The translations under genes were made by a program, and so were the position numbers. The notes under the pieces were generated by a model. The model saw only the letters and a program-made list of their open reading frames with translations, was not told the DNA's origin and searched no databases. DNA of 64,000 nt from contig CAWELJ010000004.1 in assembly GCA_963809825.1 (NCBI GenBank), positions 496,001 to 560,000 of the forward strand, in the 5' to 3' direction. Below are positions 1 to 8,812 of the stretch, in pieces. Numbering within the stretch: position 1 is the first letter of the stretch; every line of letters begins with the position of its first letter. The DNA is from Bog-473 sp963809825. Its GTDB lineage: Bacteria; Actinomycetota; Acidimicrobiia; Acidimicrobiales; RAAP-2.

Positions 1-610
1 CGCCGCCATCACGGGCCATTCGGGGTGCGGGAAGTCGACGTTGCTCCATCTCATCGCCGCCCTGGACACGCCGTCGAAGGGCACGATCACCGTCAGCGGG
101 CAGGACGTGGTGCACCTTCGCCATGCCAGCAGGTTCCGGCGCGAGGAGGTCGGTCTCGTGTTCCAGCTCCACAACCTGCTGCCGCGGCTCTCGGTCCGCG
201 AGAACGTCGAGATCGCCATGTCGGGATCGCGGCGCCCGCACCGCCAGCGTCCGGCCTACGCCGACCAGCTTCTCGACGACGTCGGCCTCGGCGGCCTGAG
301 CGACCGCCTCCCGACACAGCTGTCCGGGGGTGAGCGCCAGAGGGTCGCCATCGCACGGGCCCTGGCCAACGACCCGCCGCTGTTGCTGGCCGACGAGCCG
401 ACCGGCAGCCTCGACACCGCATCGGTCGACGTGGTGCTCACGCTCTTCCGACGACTGCGGCGGGAGCGTCACACGACCATTCTCCTGGTCACCCACGACG
501 AGGCCGTGGCGGGCGCCGCCGACCGCATCGTGCACATGGTCGACGGCAAGGTCCTGGTGGGCGACGGCGTGCCACCCGGCGAGTACGAGCTCCGCCCGCG
601 GCGCGCCTGA
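1..610 (+). CDS. ABC transporter ATP-binding protein, MacB/LolD type (5' end outside window)
   Basis: This is the nucleotide-binding subunit of an ABC transporter that hydrolyses ATP at the inner face of the membrane. The frame is open from base 2, so the true start lies upstream. In order one sees a Walker A (GHSGCGKST) at the very beginning, a Q-loop region (FQLHNLLPRLSVREN), the signature LSGGERQR, Walker B LLLADEPTG and the switch histidine in VTHDEA. The LHNLLP after the Q-loop and the DEPTGSLD motif are typical of the MacB/LolD/FtsE group, which partners FtsX-fold permeases. No permease follows; the next gene is convergent, so the partner is probably upstream. It resembles the ATPase at 63249-63953 but is a separate gene. 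Confidence 0.93.
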   Translation, partial: AAITGHSGCGKSTLLHLIAALDTPSKGTITVSGQDVVHLRHASRFRREEVGLVFQLHNLLPRLSVRENVEIAMSGSRRPHRQRPAYADQLLDDVGLGGLSDRLPTQLSGGERQRVAIARALANDPPLLLADEPTGSLDTASVDVVLTLFRRLRRERHTTILLVTHDEAVAGAADRIVHMVDGKVLVGDGVPPGEYELRPRRA

Positions 611-621
611 CCGCCGGCGGT

Positions 622-1119
622 TCAGGCCTGGCCCGGCGGAGCCTGGTGGGAGAGGGGCTGCGCGGTGTCGCTCCCGCTGCGCAGCATGATGTCGGCGAAC
701 TTGGCATAGAGGGCCATCGGCTCCTGCGAGCGGACGAGGACGTCGAACAGCTCCGCCATGGAGACGACGCCGCTCGGTCGCTCCGAGATGTCGAGCACGA
801 CGAGATGCCGGATGCCGAGGCTCACCATCAATGCGGCCGCCTCGGCGACACTGGCCGACGGCGGTGCCCAGTTCGGGTGATCCGACGCGACGGCCGCCAC
901 CTCGTCCTCGGGACGCAGGCCTCGCGCGAGCGCACCGACGAGGTCGAACTCGGTGACGACGCGCAGGGGCTGCTCCTCCAGGATGGCGCACGAGACGCCG
1001 CCCCTCACCATCGCCGTCGCCACCTCCGTCAGCGTGTCCGTGGCGGACACCACCGTCGGGGGTCGCAGGTGCATGCCTCCGAGCGTCGCATCGAGGCCTT
1101 CGAAAGAACGGTTGCTCAT
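622..1119 (-). CDS. Tandem CBS-domain protein
   Basis: A 165-residue stand-alone pair of CBS domains. The first spans about residues 12-70 (LRPPTVVSATDTLTEVA... ending EFDLVGAL) and the second about 75-135 (VAEAAALMVSLGIRHLVVL, then VSMAELFDVLV). Such pairs bind adenosine nucleotides and act as energy or stress sensors, but the target cannot be read from the sequence. I chose the ATG at 1119 because a GAGGG ribosome-binding site precedes it; an upstream in-frame start at 1266 would add 49 low-complexity residues. The gene converges on the ABC ATPase and diverges from the CoA-transferase gene, with 305 bp between them. Mycobacterial Hrp1 has the same domain layout; that is family similarity only. 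Confidence 0.85.
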   Translation of the reverse strand: MSNRSFEGLDATLGGMHLRPPTVVSATDTLTEVATAMVRGGVSCAILEEQPLRVVTEFDLVGALARGLRPEDEVAAVASDHPNWAPPSASVAEAAALMVSLGIRHLVVLDISERPSGVVSMAELFDVLVRSQEPMALYAKFADIMLRSGSDTAQPLSHQAPPGQA

Positions 1120-1424
1120 GGTCACACCCTCGGGCTCGGACTGCCGGCCGGCAGCGGGGGACGTCGTCGTCCCGATCGACAGTACCGGGAGCGGTCGTGA
1201 CCGGACCCTCGGCGTCGATCCGGAATTGGAAAATGGCGACCGAGGGGGGTGGCCGCCATTCTCCAAGCACCGTTGTCTGGGAAGAGGAGGGTGTCCCAGT
1301 CATTCTGCAACCGGGCCTGCAGTGGGGGTAGAGCCGAAAGTAACGGATTCCGGCTCACCGGGCCCTTCGTGACCAGGACCTATGGCCATGGTCAGGACGG
1401 TGGCCCGGTGCGAGAGTAGGAGCT
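1120..1424. promoter_or_regulatory. Divergent intergenic region with DevR-box-like inverted repeat
   Basis: This 305-bp gap between the CBS gene (leftward) and the CoA-transferase gene (rightward) must hold both promoters. At 1375-1388 lies AGGACCTATGGCCA. Its core resembles the mycobacterial DevR/DosR box (GGGAC-N4-GTCCC and its GGCC variants), and it sits 37 bp before the CoA-transferase start. A nearby GGGCCCTTCGTGACC at 1360-1374 is a weaker relative. No clear -35/-10 pair was recognised. The regulator assignment is a guess by resemblance. Confidence 0.25.
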
Positions 1425-2726
1425 ATGCCCATTGTGTGCTCCGCTGAAGAGGCCGTATCCCTGATCCGGCCGGTCGACATGATCGGGTTCGGACTCGGTC
1501 CGGCCAACCCAGACACCTTCCTCACCGCCCTGGGGGCCCGCGACGACTGGCAGGACCTGCAGCTGGGCGGGGCACTGTGTCTCAACTTCTACGCGGTCTT
1601 CACCAAGCCCGGTGTGACGTACCGCTGTGGCTTCTTCGGGCCGGCGGAACGGCTCCTGCACTCCATGGGACACCACGTCGAGCTGGTGCCGGGTGGCTTC
1701 CGACAGATGGCGCCGATCCTGGCCAAGTTCGCCCCGCGGGTCATGACCGTGCAGGCCGCCCCGCCTGACGACGACGGCAACGTGAACCTCTCGCTCCACA
1801 TGGGCGCGACCCGCCCCGAGCTCATCCGCGCCGGCCGGGATCCCGACCGGCTGCTGATCGTCGAGGTGAACCCGAACCTGCCGCGCACCAAGAGCCTGCC
1901 GCCCGAGTTCGACAACACCATTCCGCTCGACGACGTCGACGTTCTGGTCGAGACGAACGCGACCCCTTTCGCCCTCACCGAGCCTCCGACCGACGAGGTG
2001 GACGAGGCGATCGCCCGCAACGCTCTCGCCTACGTGAAGAACGGGTCCACGCTGCAGACGGGTATCGGCGCCATTCCGAACATCGTGGCCACGGAGCTGG
2101 CCAAGGGCCCTCTCGGCGGGTTCGGGGTCCACTCCGAGATGTTCACCAACGGGCTCATGCGCCTGCATCAGGCAGGCAAGGTCGCCAATGACGCCAAAGG
2201 GATGTTCGACGGAGTCTCCGTGACCACGTTCGCCCTCGGGACGCCCGAGCTCTACGGCTGGCTCGACAACAACGAAGAAGTTGCCTTCCTCCCGGTGGAG
2301 ACGATCAACAATCCGACCGTCATCGCGAGGAACGCCAACCTTGTTTCCATCAACGGGGCGCTCTCGGTCGACCTCTACGGGCAGGTGGTGGCCGACAACA
2401 TCGGCGGCCGGCAGATCTCGGGCGTCGGCGGGCACGAGGACTTCGTGGCGGCCGCCGAGCTGCATCTCGACGCGCACTCGCTGATCTGCCTCCACTCGAC
2501 GGCCGTGCACGAGGGCGAGCTGGTCTCCCGCATCGTCGGGCTCCTGCCCGAGGGCTCCATCGTGTCGACGCCGCGCCATCACACCGGCGTCGTCGTCACG
2601 GAGTACGGCTCCGCCGAGCTGACCGGGCTGACCGTGAGTGAGCGCGCCCACCTGCTCGTCGAGATCGCTCACCCTGACTTCCGGGACGACCTGCGCAAGC
2701 AGGCTGACGAGCTCGGCCGGGCCTGA
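1425..2726 (+). CDS. Acetyl-CoA hydrolase / 4-hydroxybutyrate-type CoA-transferase
   Basis: A cytosolic enzyme of 433 residues that moves CoA between carboxylic acids or hydrolyses acetyl-CoA through a glutamyl-CoA thioester. The C-terminal half carries the family hallmarks: the glycine-rich loop TGIGAIPN (about 212-219), and GVHSEMFTNG, in which Glu238 matches the expected catalytic glutamate of the 4-hydroxybutyrate CoA-transferase family. ISGVGGHEDFVAAA and the late VVTEYGSAEL motif also fit acetyl-CoA hydrolase/transferase C-terminal domains. Length is normal for the family. It is monocistronic: the sulfatase gene converges on it 7 bp away. The acyl substrate cannot be told from sequence; acetate, succinate or 4-hydroxybutyrate are possible. 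Confidence 0.88.
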   Translation: MPIVCSAEEAVSLIRPVDMIGFGLGPANPDTFLTALGARDDWQDLQLGGALCLNFYAVFTKPGVTYRCGFFGPAERLLHSMGHHVELVPGGFRQMAPILAKFAPRVMTVQAAPPDDDGNVNLSLHMGATRPELIRAGRDPDRLLIVEVNPNLPRTKSLPPEFDNTIPLDDVDVLVETNATPFALTEPPTDEVDEAIARNALAYVKNGSTLQTGIGAIPNIVATELAKGPLGGFGVHSEMFTNGLMRLHQAGKVANDAKGMFDGVSVTTFALGTPELYGWLDNNEEVAFLPVETINNPTVIARNANLVSINGALSVDLYGQVVADNIGGRQISGVGGHEDFVAAAELHLDAHSLICLHSTAVHEGELVSRIVGLLPEGSIVSTPRHHTGVVVTEYGSAELTGLTVSERAHLLVEIAHPDFRDDLRKQADELGRA

Positions 2727-2733
2727 GCTCGTC

Positions 2734-4311
2734 TCAGCCGGCTGCTGGGGAGGCCGGTTTGTTCGGCCACTCGCGGAACGTGCCGTGATGCCGACCGATC
2801 TCGCCGATGATGGCGTCGATGTAGACGAGCTTGCGAATCATGTACGAGCGTGTCTCCTTCGGGTCGAGGTACAGGTTGTAGAGGCGGCCGTAGCCGTAGC
2901 GCTGCACCACTCCCGTGAACCCGCCCGGGTTCAGGACGTCGGTGTCGTCGTCCGAGATGGACGACACGAGGTACTTGTACTCGCCGACCCGGAGCGCCGA
3001 GTACTGCGAGGTGAGCCAGTAGTGCTGGTGCTTGCGATTGGACACCACCTGCTCCCCGTCGGCTGCCAGGAAAAACGACAGTTGATCGACCGCGTCGATG
3101 TAGCGGTCCGCCGGCATCCGTTCCGATGCTCCCGCCATGGACAGGCAGGTGGCGAAGAGGTCGAGGAGGTGCACGAGGCCGTCGCTCGAGCGTCCTGGTT
3201 CGACCATGCGTGGCCACGAGACGACGGCGGGTACCCGGACGCCACCCTCCCAGGTCGATCCCTTGGCACAGCGGAAGGGCGTGAACGCCGAATCCGGCCA
3301 GGTTTCCATCTCGGGACCGTTGTCCGACGAGATGACCACCATCGTCGTCTCGAGCTGCCCGGTCCGCTCGAGAGCGGCGACCAGTCGGCCACAGATGTCA
3401 TCGAGTTCGACGACGGCGTCCTTGTAGGGATGCCGGGCCGGAGAGCGCCCGAGGAAGTCGGGATGGGGGTAGTTGTCGAAGTGGGCGCCCCGAGTGCAGT
3501 GGTAGAGGAACCATGGGTCGGGCGACGGTGCCATCCGTTGGATGAATTGCTCGGAGTAGGTGCACCACTTGTCGTCCAGGAGAGAAAGCATCGGGACGGT
3601 CACCTCTTCGACCTCCTCCAACGCTCCGTCGCGGGTGGCGTGGACGAAGCACTTGTTGAACGGCATGTTGCGGACCCATTCCGTGCGGTCCTCGCTGTAG
3701 ACGACCTCGGGAAAGAAGTAGGGGTCGCGCCACTCGGTGTACATGTCCGACACGGATAGGAATCCGTAGAAGTCGTCGAACCCGACGTTCTGCGGCTGGC
3801 TCTCTTCGTTCTCGCCCATATGCCACTTCCCGACGGCCTGCGTCACATAGCCGGCGTCCGAGAGGAGCTGGGGAAGGGTGACCTCCCCACTGAGCCCGCC
3901 CGGCATGCCGTACATCGGAGGGACCAGGAGGCCGTGGCGCATCGGGAGCCTGCCCGTCATGATGGAGGCCCGGGTCGGTGTGCACGACGGCTCGCTGTAA
4001 CAGGACGTGAGCAGCAGACCCTCGCGTGCCATGAGGTCGATGTTCGGGGTCGGCGCACCCACCGCGACACCCCCGCCGTAACACCCGAAGTCTCCCCAGC
4101 CGACGTCGTCCATCAAGATGACGACGACGTTCGGCCGCCGTCCGGTGCGCGAGATGAACTCGGCCATTTTGGTGGCCGCCGCCTCGTCACGGCCGGGTAC
4201 CACGAACGCGGGCTCCCGGTTGGCCGCGGGCGCGCGCGTTGCCCCAGTGACGGGGTCCACTCCGGCACCCTCTCGGTGCGCGGTGGTGTCGCCTGCTGTC
4301 GGGTCGCTCAT
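2734..4311 (-). CDS. Type I sulfatase (arylsulfatase family, formylglycine-dependent)
   Basis: A 525-residue alkaline-phosphatase-fold sulfatase that hydrolyses sulfate esters using Ca2+ and a formylglycine made from cysteine. The N-terminal metal site is NVVVILMDDVGWGD (Asp68, Asp69). The maturation motif is C-T-P-T-R at Cys110, followed by ASIMTGRLPMRHG. The second metal site is VISSDNGPE. There is no signal peptide, so it is probably cytoplasmic. The start at 4311 is preceded by AAGGAG; an earlier ATG at 4344 lacks a site. The formylglycine-generating enzyme needed for activation is not in the window. The natural sulfate ester is unknown. Confidence 0.92.
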   Translation of the reverse strand: MSDPTAGDTTAHREGAGVDPVTGATRAPAANREPAFVVPGRDEAAATKMAEFISRTGRRPNVVVILMDDVGWGDFGCYGGGVAVGAPTPNIDLMAREGLLLTSCYSEPSCTPTRASIMTGRLPMRHGLLVPPMYGMPGGLSGEVTLPQLLSDAGYVTQAVGKWHMGENEESQPQNVGFDDFYGFLSVSDMYTEWRDPYFFPEVVYSEDRTEWVRNMPFNKCFVHATRDGALEEVEEVTVPMLSLLDDKWCTYSEQFIQRMAPSPDPWFLYHCTRGAHFDNYPHPDFLGRSPARHPYKDAVVELDDICGRLVAALERTGQLETTMVVISSDNGPEMETWPDSAFTPFRCAKGSTWEGGVRVPAVVSWPRMVEPGRSSDGLVHLLDLFATCLSMAGASERMPADRYIDAVDQLSFFLAADGEQVVSNRKHQHYWLTSQYSALRVGEYKYLVSSISDDDTDVLNPGGFTGVVQRYGYGRLYNLYLDPKETRSYMIRKLVYIDAIIGEIGRHHGTFREWPNKPASPAAG

Positions 4312-4593
4312 CGCTGCTCCTTGTCGCGTCGGTGGGAGGCACATGCTGCACCTTGGGACGTCGGTCGTACAGGCGGGTCGCCGGCTGCTCCCGGAGGTCG
4401 CCGTTCCCGTTGCCGATCTCGGTGTGCGGCGGCTAGAGTGGACGAGACGTTCGAGTGGCCGAGAGGAGGTGGGAGCAGATGAAGGCTGAACCTCACAGTT
4501 CCCAACCTCCCCAGCCGTGCCCCGGCGTCCTCAGTCCGTCGATCTGAACTGCGTACCGGGTTTCTGACGCAGTTTCCAGCGACGTAATGACGT

Positions 4594-4720
4594 CGGGGAG
4601 CTGACTTTCCTTCCGCCTGCGGGCGGGCCATGCCGGCCGCGTCCACGCGGCCGACGCTCGGGACCCACCTGCCGGATCCCCAGGCACGCAAGACCAGCGC
4701 ACTCCGTGTACCGCCATGCC
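4594..4720 (+). ncRNA. Candidate yybP-ykoY-type Mn2+ riboswitch in the leader of the Nramp gene
   Basis: The leader contains, in the right order, elements that resemble the yybP-ykoY motif: GGGGAG followed by CTGAC (4595-4605; consensus GGGGAGUAGC), a variable GC-rich hairpin (about 4612-4625), CATGCCGG followed by a strong hairpin and CCGACGCT (4629-4659), and GCAAGACC (4688-4695), then CTCC at 4702-4705, which can pair back to GGAG. The element ends about 90 nt before the transporter start, leaving room for an expression platform such as the small hairpin near 4730. I matched it from memory of the consensus, not by a covariance model. The first block deviates from consensus (CUGAC for UAGC). 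Confidence 0.5.
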
Positions 4721-4792
4721 GCGCCTCTTCTGGCGCGAGACCTCATCCGGGTCTTCGGTGACGGAGTCCGGCAGAGTCAAGGAGACACCTCA

Positions 4793-6454
4793 ATGAAGCT
4801 GCACCTCGCACCACCCGGCACGAACCGGACGGCGGGCCACGAGGCCGCCGTCCTCGACGAGGCCCACGTCGGACACATCAACGGTGCCCTGGGCACCATC
4901 GACCACGGCGACACGGCGCCGCGCCGTGGGCTCTCGCTCAAGACCAAGACCCTCCTCGCCATCGTGGGCCCGGGCCTCATCGTCATGGCCGGCGACAACG
5001 ATGCCGGCGCCTTCAGCACCTACGCCCAGGCGGGACAGAACTACGGCACCCACCTCATGTGGACTCTCCTCCTGCTCGTTCCCGTTCTCTACGTCAACCA
5101 GGAGATGGTGCTGCGACTGGGAGCCGTCTCGGGAGTCGGCCACGCGCGCCTCATCTTCGAGCGCTTCGGAAAGTTCTGGGGGGCATTCAGTGTCATCGAC
5201 CTCCTCATCCTCAACGCCTTGACCATCGTCACCGAGTTCATCGGGATCTCGCTCGCCGTCAACTACCTCGGTCTTCCCAAGGTGCCGACCGTCATCCTCG
5301 CCACGGTCGTGGTCATCGGGGCGGTGAGCACAGGAAGCTTCCGGCGCTTCGAGCGGCTCTGCCTCACGTTGGTGGCGTTCTCGCTCCTCGTGATCCCGCT
5401 CTTCCTACTGGTCCACCCGCCGATCGGTGAGGTTGCCCACAGCTTCGCGGTGCCCAGCCTGCCGCATGGGCAGCTCCCGACGGTGATGCTGCTCATCATC
5501 GCCATCGTCGGCACCACCGTCGCCCCTTGGCAGCTGTTCTTCCAGCAGTCCTACGTCATCGACAAGCACATCACGCCCCGCTGGATCAACTACGAGCGGG
5601 TCGATCTCGGGATCGGCATCGCCATCGTCGTCGTCGGCGGGGTAGCGCTGATGGCTGTGGGCGCCGCCACCTTCGGCGGTCATCACGGGTTCGGGGGGTT
5701 CACCGATGCAGGCGGCACGGCGGCCGGGCTGGCGCACAACGTGTCACGGACGGCCGGTGACCTGTTCGCCATCGCGCTCATCGACGCCAGCATCATCGGC
5801 GCCGCCGCCATCGGACTCTCCACCGCCTACGCCACGAGTGACATGTTCGGCATCAGGCACTCGCTGCACCGGCCCGTCTCGCAGGCCAAGGGCTTCTACG
5901 TCTGCTACGCCGGGTTGATGGCGGTCGCGGCCGTGTTGGTGCTCACCCCGCACGCGCCGCTCGGCGTCCTCACCGAGGGTGTGCAGGTCCTCGCCGGGGT
6001 ACTGCTCCCGAGCGCGAGCGTCTTCCTGTTGCTCCTGTGCAACGACAAGGCCGTGCTCGGTCCGTGGGTCAACGGGCGCAAGCTGAACATGCTGACCGGG
6101 ACGATCGTGTGGGTACTGGTGCTCCTCTCGGTCATCCTGACGGCGAGTGTCCTGTTCCCGGACATCACGGGCGCCCAGATCGTCGGCGTGCTCGTCGGCG
6201 GCATGGCGGTCGGGGTGTGTGTCGGGACGTTCCTCCTGCTCCAGACGCGCCGCCGCCGGGACGTCGTCACCGTGACCGACGCCCTGGCCGAGGTTCCGAA
6301 CCGTGAGACGTGGCGCATGCCCGCTCTCCAGCGTCTGGAGCGACCGACGATGTCGATGCAGCGCAAAGTCGGGCTCTTCGCGCTGCGGGCTTACCTGGCC
6401 GTCGCCTTCGTCCTCGTCATCGTCAAGATCGTCGAGGTGGCGGTGAAGGGATGA
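4793..6454 (+). CDS. Divergent Nramp-family metal ion transporter
   Basis: An integral membrane protein of 553 residues with about 11-12 hydrophobic segments, similar to proton-coupled divalent metal transporters. The N-terminus has about 50 hydrophilic residues. TM1 reads GPGLIVMAGDNDAGAFSTY, so the canonical DPGN metal-binding motif is replaced by DNDAG (residues 68-72). In TM6 the usual A-x-x-M-P-H is VAPWQ (residues 243-247), so the metal-selecting methionine is missing. This places it in a divergent Nramp-like clade whose substrate may not be Mn2+/Fe2+. ATG 4793 follows AAGGAG; an upstream ATG at 4706 would overlap the candidate riboswitch. The C-terminal extension contains a further membrane segment. 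Confidence 0.85.
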   Translation: MKLHLAPPGTNRTAGHEAAVLDEAHVGHINGALGTIDHGDTAPRRGLSLKTKTLLAIVGPGLIVMAGDNDAGAFSTYAQAGQNYGTHLMWTLLLLVPVLYVNQEMVLRLGAVSGVGHARLIFERFGKFWGAFSVIDLLILNALTIVTEFIGISLAVNYLGLPKVPTVILATVVVIGAVSTGSFRRFERLCLTLVAFSLLVIPLFLLVHPPIGEVAHSFAVPSLPHGQLPTVMLLIIAIVGTTVAPWQLFFQQSYVIDKHITPRWINYERVDLGIGIAIVVVGGVALMAVGAATFGGHHGFGGFTDAGGTAAGLAHNVSRTAGDLFAIALIDASIIGAAAIGLSTAYATSDMFGIRHSLHRPVSQAKGFYVCYAGLMAVAAVLVLTPHAPLGVLTEGVQVLAGVLLPSASVFLLLLCNDKAVLGPWVNGRKLNMLTGTIVWVLVLLSVILTASVLFPDITGAQIVGVLVGGMAVGVCVGTFLLLQTRRRRDVVTVTDALAEVPNRETWRMPALQRLERPTMSMQRKVGLFALRAYLAVAFVLVIVKIVEVAVKG

Positions 6455-6461
6455 CCTTCAC
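6443..6461 (+). terminator. Short hairpin at the end of the Nramp gene
   Basis: GTGAAGG and CCTTCAC form a 7-bp stem with a 5-nt loop overlapping the stop codon. There is no T-tract, so it is a weak terminator candidate at best. Confidence 0.3.
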
Positions 6462-6544
6462 GGCCACACGATGGTGAGGGGCGAGCCACCGGGTGGTGTG
6501 AAGAGGGCCGGGATCGGTTCTGCTCGGCGCTAGCGTGCGCGTCG

Positions 6545-8224
6545 ATGCGACAACGCCTGGTCGGGCTCACGGTTCTGGTGCTGGGGGTCCAGGTGCTTGT
6601 GGGTGTGTGTCCCGGCCCCGCCGATGCGGGCACCGTGGGAGCAACCACGGAGGTCAATTCGGAACTTCCGTGGCACCCCGCTGTCGTGGATTCGCAGGGG
6701 AAGCTCCTCTCCTGGTACGAGCCCCAACAGAACCTCGGCTACGACGAGGTGCTTCGCGTCGGGTGGAACTTCCTCGAGCACGAGGTCCCTGATGAATCAG
6801 GGACGAAGCTCAAGACATATCTCGTCAACTCGGTGTTCAATGGCGGGACCCTCCAAGGTGCGTACTGGCAGAGCAACCCCGCCATGACATTCGGGTCATT
6901 CGTCGACTCGGCCCTTGCGTGGTACCCGTACTCGGGAGACCGGGGCGCGATCCGGCTGGTGAGCACCATGTTGAACTACGAGTTGGCACACGGCACGACA
7001 CCGGCCAGTTGGAGCTGGTCGAGCGTGCCGTTCCCCACGGGTTGTGGCAATCAACCCCGGTACGGACGGTGCCTGTCCGACATGCCCAAGAGCTTCTATG
7101 GCGGGATCGAACCGGACAAGGTCGGCGAGATGGGCATCGGGTATGCCCTCTTCTATGAGTGGACAGGTAGTCAGAGGTATCTCCGCGCCGCGATCGACTG
7201 CGCGAATGCTCTGGCCGCGCACGTTCGACCGGGCGACGACACGCACACCCCGTGGGCGTTCCGCGTGGACGGGAAGAGCGGCGCAACGCTCGATGGCGAG
7301 ACCTTCGGGGGGATCGTGGTCTCGCCGCTGCGGCTCTTCGACGAGCTGATCCGCCTTCATACGGGCGACGTTCGTGCCTATGAGCGGGCGCGTCGAGTGG
7401 CGTGGACATGGCTCGACCAGCATCAACTCAATCCGGGTAGCCCCACCTATGACGACTGGAGCGGGTACTTCGAGGACGTCCCGAAGGACCAGAACAACGT
7501 CAACCAGGCCGCGCCGACCTATACCGCCCTGTACCTCCTGAATCTTCGGGATCCCGGTGCGGGAGATCCGAACTGGAAGACCCAGGTGGCGCACCTGATC
7601 GACTGGGTCGAGCAACACTTCGGAGTCGGTCCGTTCGACAGTGCGACGGCCATCAACGAACAAGGCCCGAGGAGCGGTGGAGCCCCACTGTGTTGTTCGT
7701 CGGCGGGTCTGGGCAGCGACACCGCTCGGTGGGCCGCGGTGAATGCTCTCTATTACGAGAAGACGGGCGACGCCGCGGCCCGGGAGACTGCGTTCCGCTC
7801 ACTCAACTACGCGACGTACTTTGCCGACTCGACTGGCCGCATCTCGTGCTGTGGCCAGAGCCTGGGTACGTTCCAGTACTGGTTCAGCGACGGATACTCG
7901 GACTACCTCCGGAGCTTCAACTGGGCCATGGCTGCAAACCCGGGTCTTGCACCCGGGGGCCAAAGCCACCTGTTGGGCTCGACATCCGTGGTGCAGCGCG
8001 TGACCTATGGCCATGACCGGATTGCGTATCGCACGTTCGACGCCGACGCGAGCGAGGTCCTCCGAGTTGCCTTCCGTCCTCTCGCGGTGACTGCCGGTGG
8101 TCAGACCCTTCGTGAGCTGCACGACCTGCACGGTCAGGGCTACACCCTCGAGCCTTCGGGCCAAGGGAGCTTCGTCCTCGAGATCCAACACCTGCGCTCA
8201 GGCGAGGTTCAGATCGCCGGCTGA
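6545..8224 (+). CDS. Secreted protein with predicted alpha/alpha-toroid (six-hairpin-like) fold
   Basis: A 559-residue exported protein. The N-terminus has a short basic start, a hydrophobic stretch (LVGLTVLVLGVQVLVGVC) and a likely signal-peptidase site near PADAG (about residue 28). The body has regularly spaced helical segments with aromatic/glycine turns such as GYALFYEWTG, NALAAH, VAWTWLDQHQ and AAPTYTALYLLNL, a pattern seen in six-hairpin glycosidase and glucuronyl C5-epimerase-like toroids. Several Cys pairs (for example PLCCSS and ISCCGQ) suggest disulfides outside the cell. I could not place it in a named enzyme family. The gene stands alone, its codon use looks less GC-biased than its neighbours, and no clear ribosome-binding site precedes ATG 6545. 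Confidence 0.7.
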   Translation: MRQRLVGLTVLVLGVQVLVGVCPGPADAGTVGATTEVNSELPWHPAVVDSQGKLLSWYEPQQNLGYDEVLRVGWNFLEHEVPDESGTKLKTYLVNSVFNGGTLQGAYWQSNPAMTFGSFVDSALAWYPYSGDRGAIRLVSTMLNYELAHGTTPASWSWSSVPFPTGCGNQPRYGRCLSDMPKSFYGGIEPDKVGEMGIGYALFYEWTGSQRYLRAAIDCANALAAHVRPGDDTHTPWAFRVDGKSGATLDGETFGGIVVSPLRLFDELIRLHTGDVRAYERARRVAWTWLDQHQLNPGSPTYDDWSGYFEDVPKDQNNVNQAAPTYTALYLLNLRDPGAGDPNWKTQVAHLIDWVEQHFGVGPFDSATAINEQGPRSGGAPLCCSSAGLGSDTARWAAVNALYYEKTGDAAARETAFRSLNYATYFADSTGRISCCGQSLGTFQYWFSDGYSDYLRSFNWAMAANPGLAPGGQSHLLGSTSVVQRVTYGHDRIAYRTFDADASEVLRVAFRPLAVTAGGQTLRELHDLHGQGYTLEPSGQGSFVLEIQHLRSGEVQIAG

Positions 8225-8350
8225 TCCGGGCCGCTCCGACGCGACGTGGTGGCCGAACTGTCTCCGGACCGGCCGTGCGGAGAACCGAGCGGCCAGGACC
8301 GGGTGTGCGAGCGGGCCCGCGTCCGCGGGCGAACGTCGATCCCCGTCGCT

Positions 8351-8812
8351 CTAACGAACCACGACCACCGAGCAGCTGGCGTGGCGGACACATCGATCAC
8401 TGACGGACCCCAGGAGTAGCTCCGCCATCACCCCTCCTCCGTGACTGCCCACGACGAGGAGGTCGGCGTCACCGGCGGCCTCGAGCAACACCGGGACTGC
8501 ATTGCCTCTGATCACCCGTGCGCGGACCCGGTGCGGGTCGATGGCCGGGAGGGAATCTCTGATCACCTCGTCGAGCTTGAGGCGGGCTTCGTCGATCAGC
8601 TCATCGGGCCAGGGCACATCGACCACGATCCCGAGGGGTGCGGGGTGTTCGGGGAAGTTCCAGGCCGTCACCACCTCGAGCGCGGCACCCGACCAAACGG
8701 CCTGGCGGGCAGCCCATCGCAGGGCGCTGATGGAGGGATCCGAACCGTCGACCCCGACCACGATGTGCCGGATCGGCGTGCTCATGTCCAGGACTGGATT
8801 CGCCTCACTCAT
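8351..8812 (-). CDS. Universal stress protein (UspA family)
   Basis: A single-domain Usp of 153 residues with the Rossmann-like ATP-binding fold. It begins with IRHIVVGVDGSDPS and ends with the nucleotide-binding signature VVGSHGGG-x9-GSVSDRCVRHASCSVVVVR, which matches the ATP-binding G-2x-G-9x-G-S pattern. It therefore probably binds ATP. The start at 8812 has an AAGGA site, and the ATG overlaps the stop codon of the upstream P-type ATPase gene by 8 bp, so the two are co-translated. A shorter start at 8785 (MSTPIRH) has no clear site. The pairing suggests a stress-responsive ion transport unit. Confidence 0.93.
   Translation of the reverse strand: MSEANPVLDMSTPIRHIVVGVDGSDPSISALRWAARQAVWSGAALEVVTAWNFPEHPAPLGIVVDVPWPDELIDEARLKLDEVIRDSLPAIDPHRVRARVIRGNAVPVLLEAAGDADLLVVGSHGGGVMAELLLGSVSDRCVRHASCSVVVVR

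Noticed and set aside
4380..4590. Small ORFs upstream of the Nramp gene
   Set aside because: No ribosome-binding site and no family; the region reads better as a 5' leader with structured RNA.
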